57,731 nt of DNA from Gammaproteobacteria bacterium. Its GTDB lineage: Bacteria; Pseudomonadota; Gammaproteobacteria; GCA-001735895. Made by a program: the position numbers and the translations under genes. A model generated the notes under the pieces. The model did no database searches. It worked only from the letters and a program-made list of their open reading frames with translations, and was not told the origin of the DNA. Below are positions 27,571 to 36,057 of the stretch, piece after piece (positions within the stretch are counted from its first letter, which is position 1; the number at the start of each line of letters is the position of its first letter). The stretch spans positions 1 to 57,731 of the forward strand of contig JABHSO010000192.1 in NCBI GenBank assembly GCA_018669845.1, in the 5' to 3' direction.

Positions 27571-28752
27571 TTAATCATCCGGAACTTTAAAGGTAGCCCT
27601 ACCCGTCACTTCCTGTTCATCATTATCCTCTTCTTCACTTAGTAAACTTAAACCGGCAAAAGTATCATCTGCAGATTTTGCTGCAGCCTGCCCTTTGGCA
27701 TCCAGCTCAATGCGCAAACGAAGATTATTTTCTGCATCAGCATTTTTAAGGGCTTCTTCCAGTGTAATTTTGCCTTCTCGATAAAGGTAAAACAGGGCTG
27801 CATCGAAAGTCCGCATACCCACGTTTTCTGATTTTTCCATCACTTCCTTGATTTCCTGAATATCACCTTTGAGGATCAGATCTCCGATTCTAGAGGTGTT
27901 CAACAGCACTTCAATGGCTGCACAGCGTTGGCCATCAACGGTTGGAATCAATCGCTGCGAGACAAAAGCCTGAAGGTTGTTAGATAAATCATTGAGTAAT
28001 TGAGGACGCCTTTCTTCCGGAAAAAAATTGATAATCCTATCCAGTGCCTGATTGGCATTATTAGCGTGTAGAGTTGAGATCGCAAGATGTCCGGTTTCGG
28101 AAAAGGCCATGGCATGTTCCATGGTTTCACGATCACGAATTTCTCCAATCAAAATAACATCCGGAGCCTGACGTAAGGTATTTTTTAATGCATCTGCAAA
28201 AGAATCGGTATCCACACCCACTTCACGTTGATTAACAATACAGCCTTTGTGCGGGTGAATATATTCCACAGGATCTTCGATAGTAATGATATGCCCCTTT
28301 GAATTGATATTTCGATAATCAATTAAAGCAGCCAGAGAAGTTGATTTTCCTGAACCCGTTCCACCCACAAATAAAATTAAACCGCGTTTATTCATGATGA
28401 CTTTTTTCAGGACCTGAGGTAATCCTAAATCATCAGCATTTGGTATCTCGGTGACGATATTACGAATCACCATCGACACTTCATTTCTTTGTTTGAAGAT
28501 ATTAATTCTGAAGCGACCCAGATCAGATATTGACATGGCCAGGTTCATTTCCGGCTTTTCAATAAATTCCTGACGCTGTTTATCATTCATAATTTCCTGA
28601 GCCAGGGTATTAACCCAACCAGGTGGAGCAGGTTCTTTACCCAATGGGGTTAAGACTCCACTAAATTTCGCGCTAGGACGTGCTCCAGTAGAAAAGTAAA
28701 GATCAGAACCACCCTTTTCCGCCAGAATTTTCAGATATGGGGTTACTTTCAT
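27571..28752 (-). CDS. pilU: Type IV pilus twitching ATPase PilU
   Basis: PilT-like retraction ATPase of type IV pili (393 aa). The N-terminal segment GGSDLYFSTGA is typical of PilU. Walker A is GGTGSGKST (130-138), Walker B is LIGEIRDRETM, and the His box is TGHLAISTLHANNA. The C-terminal ~40 residues are acidic and extend past the core. pilT, normally its neighbour, is not here, so the pair has been split or pilT lies elsewhere. It has its own promoter region. Confidence 0.93.
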   Translation of the reverse strand: MKVTPYLKILAEKGGSDLYFSTGARPSAKFSGVLTPLGKEPAPPGWVNTLAQEIMNDKQRQEFIEKPEMNLAMSISDLGRFRINIFKQRNEVSMVIRNIVTEIPNADDLGLPQVLKKVIMNKRGLILFVGGTGSGKSTSLAALIDYRNINSKGHIITIEDPVEYIHPHKGCIVNQREVGVDTDSFADALKNTLRQAPDVILIGEIRDRETMEHAMAFSETGHLAISTLHANNANQALDRIINFFPEERRPQLLNDLSNNLQAFVSQRLIPTVDGQRCAAIEVLLNTSRIGDLILKGDIQEIKEVMEKSENVGMRTFDAALFYLYREGKITLEEALKNADAENNLRLRIELDAKGQAAAKSADDTFAGLSLLSEEEDNDEQEVTGRATFKVPDD

Positions 28753-28874
28753 TGCCGCTTCCTTTTTATTATTTGAGTTATGACTATAGTAGTTTTTTGT
28801 ACAAGTTTCAGTGATAAAACCAATAGCAATAATAGTTCAGGGAAGAACGGGGCGTTCAGTATCTATGAGAAATA

Positions 28875-31061
28875 CTAACTTTTATCTTCTATCCAGCTAG
28901 CTATAAGTTTTTGTTCAAGGGGGCGGCTAATGTAATAGCCCTGCACATAATCGCATCCCATTTGTCTCAACATGATATGTATGTCAGCCGATTCAACGCC
29001 TTCAGCAACAACCTCTATGCTCAAAGTATGAGCCAGTTTAATGGTAGCTTCTACAATCGTACTATCCTCATTATCTTCAACCATATTCTTCACAAAAGAC
29101 TGGTCAATTTTGAGTTTTTCTACAGGCAGTTTTTTTAGGTAAGTCAGCGATGCCTGACCCGTACCAAAATCATCAATGGATAATGAGATCCCCATTTCTG
29201 ATAAGCGGTTCAAAATTCCAATCACCAGATCCGGTTCCTGCATGAACTGCCCTTCGGTGATTTCAATCATTAATTGCCCCGGGGCAATTCCATATCGCTG
29301 AAGCATTTCTCCAATACGCTGGGGCAAGCCTTCATCATGAAAATCTATCATGGATAAGTTAATGGCTATTTTAACCGGCGAATCTTTAAGCTTTTGCAAC
29401 TGCAAACAAGCTGTTTCAATAATCCAGTGAGACAGCGGTTTTATAAGCTGATTTTTTTCGGCGAGTGCAATTGTTTTTTCAATCGACTGAACATGCTCTT
29501 CAGGTCGCTTCCAGCGTAATAGCGCCTCAAAATAACTGGTAGTATGACTTTTCAAATCCATCACTGGTTGATAAACGAGCTTAAAATCACTATTTTTCAG
29601 AGCCCAGCGTAATGACTGAATCAAACTCAATCCCGAATAATCGGTCTGACTGTCTGGCTGCTGAATAAATACAACCGGCCAGTCACCCTGATGAGCTTTT
29701 AGTAAAGCTTCATTTCCTTTCAGCTCCAGCTCATCTTTCTCCCAGGCATTATCTGGATAAATTGCCACACCAATACTGATACCGATATTGATTTCCCTGC
29801 CATAAACGGTATAGGTTTTCGAGAGTGACTGATGAAGCTTTTCAACAAGCGAAGTAATCTGATCATCATCACTGAACTCCAGTAACAGAGCGAAATTATC
29901 TTTTTCCAGTCGAGCCAGACTATCTGACTCTCTAAGATCATTACTTAATCTTTTAGCCAGCTGTTTTAGTAAACCATCACCCACATAAAGGCCATATTTT
30001 TTATTGATCTTATAAAAGTGATTGATATCGACCAACACCAGGGCATACTTCCGTCCGGACCTTTTTCCTTCCATAATAGCCAGCTGCAATCGTTCTTCAA
30101 AAATTGCCCTGTTATTTAAACCCGTAAGATGATCATGTTTAGTCATGTAAGTTAAATTTATAAAGTATTTATGCAGAAGTAACAGCCCCGGGGTTAAAAA
30201 CTGGCGATCATAGGCATTACCGGGACGTCTTGTTTGAACCATCTTCTTCATTCTCTGGCTAACCAGCAACAATGGATGAATCAATGCCCGAAACAGGGCC
30301 AGGTAAAATACAAGAGCAACAAATAACCATACCGGAATAACCCAGATAGCTTGCTGCAACCAGACAGAAAAGAAGCTTTCATGAGGTACAGACAAGGTGA
30401 GACGACCTACAGTCAATGCGTCCTGTTTAAATTCAAATACAGTTTGAAATTGCTGTTCATGCACTCTGGTTTCAATAAAATTTCGGCTAAGCTTAGAGCC
30501 AGTTTCTACATAAAACTGACGATTAGTGAGTTTTTCAAAATCATTGATGAAACTAAAATAATCCATCAATAACAACAGCTTCTGGTTATTTGACGAATCA
30601 ATATCTGCCGTAACAGCAAGCATTGGCTGCGAATTTGAAAAGCATGTTTTCACCAGAGGTGAATCAGAAACTATCTCAGACTCTGACTGTTTACCAGATA
30701 AATCCAGACAGTCAGGAATCTTTTTACCCATGTCGGGTACAACTGCACCAGATTCAATAATTTTGATCAGTGTAAGTTTAGGGTAAAGCTGATAATACTG
30801 ATTCACAAAGTATTGTCTTTGTTGAGAATCAGTATTTTCCTGCATCCATTCAGACACTTCATGAAAGCGTTTCTGTAACCAGGCACCTTGATCCGACTGC
30901 AACTGATCAAGCTGGATTTGCCAGTTATTCCGATATAACCCGGTCTTTTCCTTAACCAGTGAATCATTCATTAAATACAACGAGACACTCCACAGTAAAA
31001 CCGCAGACAGACTCATCAGCATAAATAGTGACAGCGTGAAATGCTGAATTTTTATATTCAT
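28875..31061 (-). CDS. Membrane c-di-GMP phosphodiesterase with degenerate GGDEF + EAL
   Basis: Inner-membrane signalling protein (728 aa). Two membrane segments (about 10-30 and 238-260) flank a ~200-residue periplasmic sensor region of no recognised type. The GGDEF domain (about 310-465) carries EKDNF where GGDEF should be (residues 386-390), so it cannot make c-di-GMP. The EAL domain (about 480-720) is intact: EAL at 512-514, IDDFGTG, KIDQSF and VVAEGVE are present. It is therefore predicted to degrade c-di-GMP, possibly with the dead GGDEF as a GTP-sensing module. The position beside pilU fits control of surface motility (inference). Confidence 0.9.
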   Translation of the reverse strand: MNIKIQHFTLSLFMLMSLSAVLLWSVSLYLMNDSLVKEKTGLYRNNWQIQLDQLQSDQGAWLQKRFHEVSEWMQENTDSQQRQYFVNQYYQLYPKLTLIKIIESGAVVPDMGKKIPDCLDLSGKQSESEIVSDSPLVKTCFSNSQPMLAVTADIDSSNNQKLLLLMDYFSFINDFEKLTNRQFYVETGSKLSRNFIETRVHEQQFQTVFEFKQDALTVGRLTLSVPHESFFSVWLQQAIWVIPVWLFVALVFYLALFRALIHPLLLVSQRMKKMVQTRRPGNAYDRQFLTPGLLLLHKYFINLTYMTKHDHLTGLNNRAIFEERLQLAIMEGKRSGRKYALVLVDINHFYKINKKYGLYVGDGLLKQLAKRLSNDLRESDSLARLEKDNFALLLEFSDDDQITSLVEKLHQSLSKTYTVYGREINIGISIGVAIYPDNAWEKDELELKGNEALLKAHQGDWPVVFIQQPDSQTDYSGLSLIQSLRWALKNSDFKLVYQPVMDLKSHTTSYFEALLRWKRPEEHVQSIEKTIALAEKNQLIKPLSHWIIETACLQLQKLKDSPVKIAINLSMIDFHDEGLPQRIGEMLQRYGIAPGQLMIEITEGQFMQEPDLVIGILNRLSEMGISLSIDDFGTGQASLTYLKKLPVEKLKIDQSFVKNMVEDNEDSTIVEATIKLAHTLSIEVVAEGVESADIHIMLRQMGCDYVQGYYISRPLEQKLIASWIEDKS

Positions 31062-31102
31062 GGTTATCCAGAAGTCTGACAGTTTTTAAGTAATGATGCC
31101 CG

Positions 31103-31981
31103 TTATTCTATATTTTGCACCTGCTCTCGCATCTGCTCGATTAACACTTTCAGGTCTACAGCCAGCCTGGTTGTTTCAGTATCCTGAGATTTTGAAGACA
31201 GGGTATTCGCTTCCCGGTTAAGTTCCTGCATTAGAAAGTCAAGACGGCGTCCTACTGCTTCATCTCTATCCAGCACCTGTTCTACTTCGGCTACATGCGC
31301 TATTAACCGATCGAGTTCCTCTTCGACATCCAGTTTTTGCGCTAGCATAACCAACTCCTGTTCCAGTCGACCCGAATCAGTAGACTCTGTCCAGTTAGCC
31401 AGTTTATCAGTCAATTGTGTTGACCATTTTTTACGCATGCCTTCCACGACCTGTGGCCGTCTTTGCTGAAGCTGTTTTACAATATCTGCAACCTGCTGAC
31501 AGCGAGTAGCAATCATTTCATACAGCGCCTTACCTTCACGTTCTCTGCTATCAACCAATTGTTGTAAGGTAGCATCCAAACTCTCCAGAGCCAGTTCCTG
31601 CAGTGGCTTAAAATCTCTATCCATTTCATCCACAACACCTGGCCAGCGCAAAATATCAGATACAGACAGACTGTGTCCCTCATGAACAATGGTTAAAACT
31701 TCCTGCTCAACCTTGCGTAAGTTCTTAACCAGATCAGCATTTAGCTGGATAGAAGTTTGAGCTTTTTTATTCAGTTTATAACGCAAGCTGATATCCAGCT
31801 TTCCACGTTTTAAATAGTGCCCCAGCTGCTTTCTAATATCAGGTTCCAGCATTTTAAAATCATCGGGTAATTTAAAGCCCGGTTCAAGATAACGGTGATT
31901 CACAGATTTAATTTCCCAGATGATGTCACCGCTACTGTTGCTTTGTTGCACACGGGAAAATGCCGTCATACTTTTTAACAT
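31103..31981 (-). CDS. yicC: YicC family endoribonuclease
   Basis: Conserved stress-induced endoribonuclease of the YicC/YloC family (292 aa). The N-terminus MLKSMTAFSRVQ and the C-terminal block REANTLSSKSQDTE, with its acidic metal-binding residues, are the family marks. In E. coli YicC promotes decay of the sRNA RyhB. It is divergent from rph across a 105-bp gap, a conserved arrangement with this RNA-processing partner. Confidence 0.95.
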   Translation of the reverse strand: MLKSMTAFSRVQQSNSSGDIIWEIKSVNHRYLEPGFKLPDDFKMLEPDIRKQLGHYLKRGKLDISLRYKLNKKAQTSIQLNADLVKNLRKVEQEVLTIVHEGHSLSVSDILRWPGVVDEMDRDFKPLQELALESLDATLQQLVDSREREGKALYEMIATRCQQVADIVKQLQQRRPQVVEGMRKKWSTQLTDKLANWTESTDSGRLEQELVMLAQKLDVEEELDRLIAHVAEVEQVLDRDEAVGRRLDFLMQELNREANTLSSKSQDTETTRLAVDLKVLIEQMREQVQNIE

Positions 31982-32054
31982 ATTAATATCCTTAGTTTGA
32001 TAAGTAGCATTCTACCCAATTACTGATGATTCCAAACATTTTATTTAAAACCGG

Positions 32055-32060
32055 TATAAT
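32055..32060 (+). promoter_or_regulatory. Likely -10 element of the rph promoter
   Basis: A perfect TATAAT followed by the GC-rich discriminator CACGCGC, 27 bp before the rph ATG. No good -35 is visible at 16-18 bp upstream, so it may need an activator or be weak. The discriminator suggests growth-rate control. Confidence 0.5.
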
Positions 32061-32086
32061 CACGCGCATTTTTAAGGAGCTTGATA

Positions 32087-32794
32087 ATGAGACCCAGTGG
32101 TAGAAACACAGATCAACTAAGAGACATCAAAATTACCCGCAACTACACCATGCATGCTGAAGGCTCGGTTTTAATCGAGTGCGGAAACACTAAGGTTTTG
32201 TGTAACGCGACTTTAGAAGACCGTGTTCCAGGTTTTCTGAAAGGCAAAAGTTGTGGCTGGGTGACAGCCGAATACGGCATGCTACCGCGTTCAACATCAA
32301 GCCGTATGCGTCGAGAAGCAAGTTCTGGCAAGCAGGGTGGACGCACCATGGAAATCCAGCGTTTGATTGGTCGTTCGTTACGAGCCTGTGTTGACACTAA
32401 AATTTTAGGCGAAAGAACAATTACTATTGACTGTGATGTTATCCAGGCCGATGGTGGAACACGAACGGCTTCTATTTCAGGAGCATTTGTCGCATTGTCT
32501 GATGCAATTCAAACTCTACTCGATAACGGTACCTTAAAAGAGAATCCGATTAAATGTCAGGTCGCAGCTATTTCGGTGGGTGTTTACGAAGGTCACGCCG
32601 TACTTGACCTTGATTACCCCGAAGACTGTAGTGCCGAAACTGACATGAATGTTGTGATGGACAGTAATGGAGGTTTCATCGAGATTCAGGGAACAGCTGA
32701 AGGAGCACCTTTTAGTCAGGACAACCTGAGTGACATGCTGGCTCTAGCCAGTAAAGGCATTAACGAAATATTTGAACTTCAACGCGGAGAGTAA
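32087..32794 (+). CDS. rph: Ribonuclease PH
   Basis: Phosphate-dependent 3' exoribonuclease that trims tRNA precursors (235 aa). [12 protein letters not shown] and [12 protein letters not shown] open the protein; [17 protein letters not shown] and [10 protein letters not shown] carry the catalytic core. The ATG at 32087 is chosen because AAGGAG lies 8 bp before it; a TTG two codons upstream is also in frame but would overlap the ribosome site spacing. rdgB follows 4 bp after the stop. The reading frame is intact, unlike the frameshifted rph of E. coli K-12. Confidence 0.97.
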   Translation: MRPSGRNTDQLRDIKITRNYTMHAEGSVLIECGNTKVLCNATLEDRVPGFLKGKSCGWVTAEYGMLPRSTSSRMRREASSGKQGGRTMEIQRLIGRSLRACVDTKILGERTITIDCDVIQADGGTRTASISGAFVALSDAIQTLLDNGTLKENPIKCQVAAISVGVYEGHAVLDLDYPEDCSAETDMNVVMDSNGGFIEIQGTAEGAPFSQDNLSDMLALASKGINEIFELQRGE

Positions 32795-32798
32795 CAGC

Positions 32799-33389
32799 AT
32801 GCAAAAACTGGTTATAGCGTCAGGCAATAAAGGCAAATTACGGGAATTATCAGCATTGCTAGAACCACTCGATTACGATGTTCATACTCAAGCTGAATTT
32901 AATGTGCCTGATGTACCGGAGACTGGCACAACATTTGTCGAAAATGCAATTATCAAAGCACGTCATGCCGCTGAACTTACAGGCCTTGCAGCAGTTGCCG
33001 ATGATTCAGGTATCGAAGTCGATGCTTTAGATGGCGCACCGGGTGTTTATAGCGCACGTTTTTCTGCTCCCAATGCGACAGATGAAAAAAATAATACGTT
33101 ACTGGTAGAGAAGTTGAGAGATGTTCCTGAAGAGCTTAGAACTGCACGTTACCGTGCTGTCATTGTATACATGAAACACGCTAAAGATCCCTCACCCATT
33201 ATTTGTGAAGGTAGCTGGGAAGGACGTATCGTGCTGACCCCTGTAGGCGAAGGCGGATTTGGGTATGACCCCTATTTTTTCGTGCCCACACATAGTTGCA
33301 CCAGTGCAGAGTTATCAGCAGAAGTTAAAAACTCTCTCAGCCACCGGGGACAGGCATTAAGAGAACTGGTCAAAAAACTCGGTCAATAA
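32799..33389 (+). CDS. rdgB: dITP/XTP pyrophosphatase (non-canonical purine NTPase)
   Basis: House-cleaning enzyme that hydrolyses dITP, ITP and XTP to monophosphates, keeping them out of nucleic acids (196 aa). Motifs: ASGNKGKLREL at the N-terminus, DDSGIEVDALDGAPGVYSARF, GGFGYDP and LSHRGQAL. The ATG at 32799 has a GGAG site 9 bp upstream; the open frame extends into rph but that start is not credible. Forms the rph-rdgB-hemW operon, a common gammaproteobacterial order. Confidence 0.96.
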   Translation: MQKLVIASGNKGKLRELSALLEPLDYDVHTQAEFNVPDVPETGTTFVENAIIKARHAAELTGLAAVADDSGIEVDALDGAPGVYSARFSAPNATDEKNNTLLVEKLRDVPEELRTARYRAVIVYMKHAKDPSPIICEGSWEGRIVLTPVGEGGFGYDPYFFVPTHSCTSAELSAEVKNSLSHRGQALRELVKKLGQ

Positions 33390-33407
33390 TAACACCCTCA
33401 AATTCTG

Positions 33408-34604
33408 GTGATTTTTAGCAACAACCCACCTTTAAGCCTGTACATCCACCTACCCTGGTGTGAGAGGAAGTGCCCCTATTGCGATTTCAATTCACACCAG
33501 GCCGCTGGTTTTGACGAACAGCTTTATATCAAAACCCTGATTGATGACCTGCAACAGGATTTGCCACTCATCTGGGGCAGGCAAATTGTCAGCATATTTA
33601 TTGGCGGCGGAACACCTTCCCTGTTTTCAGTCGAGGCAATCCAGCAACTGCTTTCCGATTTACGATCGTTGCTAAATTTCAACCCGGGAATAGAAATCAC
33701 CATGGAAGCCAATCCCGGCAGTGCAGATGAATCCCACTTCAGAGGTTATAGAGAAGCAGGCATCAACCGATTATCCATTGGTATCCAAAGTTTTGATGAT
33801 GACAGCTTAAAAGGGATAGAACGCATTCATAACGGCTCTCAATCTTCAGCCGCCTTTATTAAGGCTCGTCAGGCAGGCTTTGAAAACATAAACCTGGATC
33901 TAATGTATGCCCTGCCCGGACAATCAATGCAACAGCTTATGACAGATTTATCACGAGCCATTGAATACCAGCCAGAACATATTTCCCTGTATCAGTTAAC
34001 CATTGAACCCAACACCCTGTTCCATAACCAGACTCCCGGCAAAATTCCTGACGATGATCTTAGCTGGAATATGTTACAAAAGGCCCAACAAACCCTGGCT
34101 GAATCAGGTTATGAGCAGTATGAAATTTCGGCTTATGCAAAAAAAGGCCATCAAAGTCAGCACAATGTAAATTACTGGTCTTTTGGAGACTACCTCGGCA
34201 TTGGAGCGGGTGCTCACGGAAAAATCACACTACCGGCAGAAGGCAGAGTCATTAGACGAACTCGTACTCGCCACCCTGAAACCTATATGCAACAGCAGGG
34301 TTCAGACCGAATAAGCGAAGAAAGAGAACTAAATGAGCAGGATCTGGTTTTTGAATTCATGCTAAATGCCTTACGACTGGTGAAAGGGTTTGATAAAGAT
34401 CTATTCTCTCAACGCTGCGGTCTTTCCGCTCAGTTGCTAAAGCAGCCCATCAATGAAGCACTGAATCTCAAGCTTTTAAGCGATTTAAATGGCCAGTTAC
34501 AACCCACCTCACTAGGTTTACAGTTCCATAATGATCTACAAGCTCTTTTTCTGGATGTTGATATCAGCCAGAAATTAGCCATCGAACCCGAGACACATTT
34601 TTAA
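33408..34604 (+). CDS. hemW: Heme chaperone HemW (radical SAM)
   Basis: HemN-like radical SAM protein (398 aa) that inserts heme into respiratory proteins; formerly annotated as an oxygen-independent coproporphyrinogen oxidase. The cluster motif CxxxCxxC is C18, C22 and C25. IFIGGGTPSLF and the GVQSF-like IGIQSFDD motif follow, and a HemN C-terminal domain ends the protein. The start is a GTG 18 bp after the rdgB stop. The long AT-rich gap with DnaA boxes begins after its stop. Confidence 0.95.
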   Translation: MIFSNNPPLSLYIHLPWCERKCPYCDFNSHQAAGFDEQLYIKTLIDDLQQDLPLIWGRQIVSIFIGGGTPSLFSVEAIQQLLSDLRSLLNFNPGIEITMEANPGSADESHFRGYREAGINRLSIGIQSFDDDSLKGIERIHNGSQSSAAFIKARQAGFENINLDLMYALPGQSMQQLMTDLSRAIEYQPEHISLYQLTIEPNTLFHNQTPGKIPDDDLSWNMLQKAQQTLAESGYEQYEISAYAKKGHQSQHNVNYWSFGDYLGIGAGAHGKITLPAEGRVIRRTRTRHPETYMQQQGSDRISEERELNEQDLVFEFMLNALRLVKGFDKDLFSQRCGLSAQLLKQPINEALNLKLLSDLNGQLQPTSLGLQFHNDLQALFLDVDISQKLAIEPETHF

Positions 34605-35233
34605 ACAATTTCCCACGGGGAATAAATTAAACTCGAATTCATCAAAATATTATGGGGACATAGCCACTGAAAAAAAAGTAAATAAGCCCATTAAAAAATT
34701 TATTTTATTATCTCTTGTGAAGAATCAATTCTGTGCTACATAAATTTCAAAATAAAACTATCAACCTGCTTTTTTAGTAAAAATCAAGAAAAAACAGTTG
34801 TTTTTATACACAGCTAGAAAACATCTAAATACTTGTCAACAGGCAAACAGAAAAAAAACAAAAAAACTTTCTAACAACTCTTAAGCTATTGTTTTATATA
34901 GATAATTACAAGTTGATCAAAAAATGACTAATTTAACAAAAAGCCTTTATTTACAGGCGTTAGAGAGTATCACTAACCTGTTACCCACAGACTTATCCAC
35001 AGCTTTTGTGGATAACAGTATTAAGCCTAAATGGAACATGAATTTTTCGACACTTTATAAGGTTTTACTTTAACTATGTGACGTAACTTACAATTAGAAA
35101 CCACTAATATTCTTTAATAAATAAGCACCTTTTCTGAAGAAGAAAATCGACCTTTTTTTCTCCATAAAATCACATGCATTTCAGTTATAATCTAGAAAAT
35201 TAAGCGGAAACTTCAGACCTGTCAAAATATCAC
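34605..35233. other. AT-rich gap with DnaA-box cluster (possible origin or DnaA-binding site)
   Basis: No gene is seen here. Four DnaA boxes occur: TTATACACA (34804-34812, matching TTATNCACA), TTACCCACA (34981-34989, one mismatch), TTATCCACA (34993-35001, perfect) and TGTGGATAA (35007-35015, perfect, opposite strand). The last three lie within 35 bp, the first two of these 12 bp apart. A very AT-rich tract with long A runs (about 34621-34930) adjoins them. Boxes next to an easily melted tract are the layout of oriC, but the usual neighbours (dnaA, mnmG, rpmH) are absent. A DnaA-titration or DnaA-regulated site is the alternative. Confidence 0.6.
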
Positions 35234-35262
35234 TTGCACTTTCTCCAAAAAAAAGGCAGAAT
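35234..35262 (+). promoter_or_regulatory. rpmE2 promoter
   Basis: -35 TTGCAC (35234-35239), exactly 17 bp, then -10 CAGAAT (35257-35262), followed by the GC-rich discriminator TCGCGCCC. This is typical of stringently controlled ribosomal-protein promoters and lies 32 bp before the rpmE2 start. Confidence 0.65.
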
Positions 35263-35294
35263 TCGCGCCCTTTTAAAGTGCCGAACTAAGAGAT

Positions 35295-35537
35295 ATGAAA
35301 CAGGATATCCACCCAGTATATAAAGATGTAGTGTTCCAGGACACTTCTTCTGACTTCGCGATTTTAACTCGCTCAACAATGAATGCTAAAGAAACAATCA
35401 AGTGGGAAGATGGTAATGAATACCCTCTAGTCAAACTTGAAGTGTCTAGCGCTTCACATCCATTTTACACCGGCAAGCAGCACGTACTGCAATCTGCCAA
35501 GCAAGTTGATAAGTTCCGCGAACGTTACGGAAAATAA
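35295..35537 (+). CDS. rpmE2: 50S ribosomal protein L31, type B (zinc-independent)
   Basis: Ribosomal protein L31 of the type B form (80 aa). The N-terminus [16 protein letters not shown] and the tail HPFYTGKQ are L31B marks. There are no cysteines at all, whereas zinc-binding L31 (type A) has a CxxC pair. In species with both, the B form replaces A under zinc limitation. Whether a type A copy exists elsewhere cannot be told. No Zur box is recognised upstream; instead a growth-rate-type promoter is seen. Ends at a strong terminator. Confidence 0.95.
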   Translation: MKQDIHPVYKDVVFQDTSSDFAILTRSTMNAKETIKWEDGNEYPLVKLEVSSASHPFYTGKQHVLQSAKQVDKFRERYGK

Positions 35538-35560
35538 ACATCAGCAAATAGTTTTACCGA

Positions 35561-35589
35561 AAGGGCACCTAATGGGTGCCCTTTTTTTT
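35561..35589 (+). terminator. rho-independent terminator of rpmE2
   Basis: A 9-bp stem AAGGGCACC/GGTGCCCTT (35561-35569 and 35575-35583) with loop TAATG and a following T-run. Canonical form, 24 bp after the rpmE2 stop. Confidence 0.95.
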
Positions 35590-35772
35590 GCACAAGGATG
35601 TGCTTATACCCTGAAGACCATGGATGGTCGAGAAGGGTGCTTGCACATGGATGTGCTTATGCTGGGAGGCCATGGATGGCTACGAGCAGTATTCGTACAA
35701 ATAGCTATTAGGTAAAAAAGTAAAGTAACTTTCTTAAATATTACAATTGCTTATGCTTGCACAAGGACATGC
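35590..35772. repeat. Tandem mini-palindrome repeat, three copies
   Basis: Two direct units 53 bp apart, each with two small palindromes: GCACAAGGATGTGC (35590) plus GACCATGGATGGTC (35616), and GCACATGGATGTGC (35643) plus GGCCATGGATGGCT (35668). A third, partial unit GCACAAGGACATGC begins at 35759. CTTATACCC or CTTATGC follows each first palindrome. No gene fits. The rest of the gap to 36057 is AT-rich with no recognised feature except an imperfect palindrome near GGTGCACATG at about 35801. Confidence 0.75.
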
Positions 35773-36057
35773 TTATACCCAGCAGGTAGAAATAACAACA
35801 TGGTGCACATGTTGCACCCTAAAAATACCTTTTCATTGAGGTATCAATTATTTCGAGATATTCCGTCTAAAAACATGACAGAATGACGTTTAGATTTGTT
35901 TCCTGTGTTTCATACATAGTCAATTAATTAAACTAACTATAAGAATAAATCTTACAATTCCTTGAAAGCACACAACCATTTATCTAAGCTGTACCCTGAT
36001 CAAATTTTTAAGCTACTCTGTTCCTGATAACATCCAAATAAAACTCAACTCCCTCAT

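Noticed and set aside
34981-35015. Reading the TTATCCACA/TGTGGATAA inverted repeat as a hemW terminator
   Set aside because: It lies about 375 bp past the hemW stop and lacks a U-tract; the arms are exact DnaA boxes.
35437-35715. 92-codon open frame overlapping rpmE2
   Set aside because: It runs through the rpmE2 terminator and the palindromic repeats and has no family resemblance.
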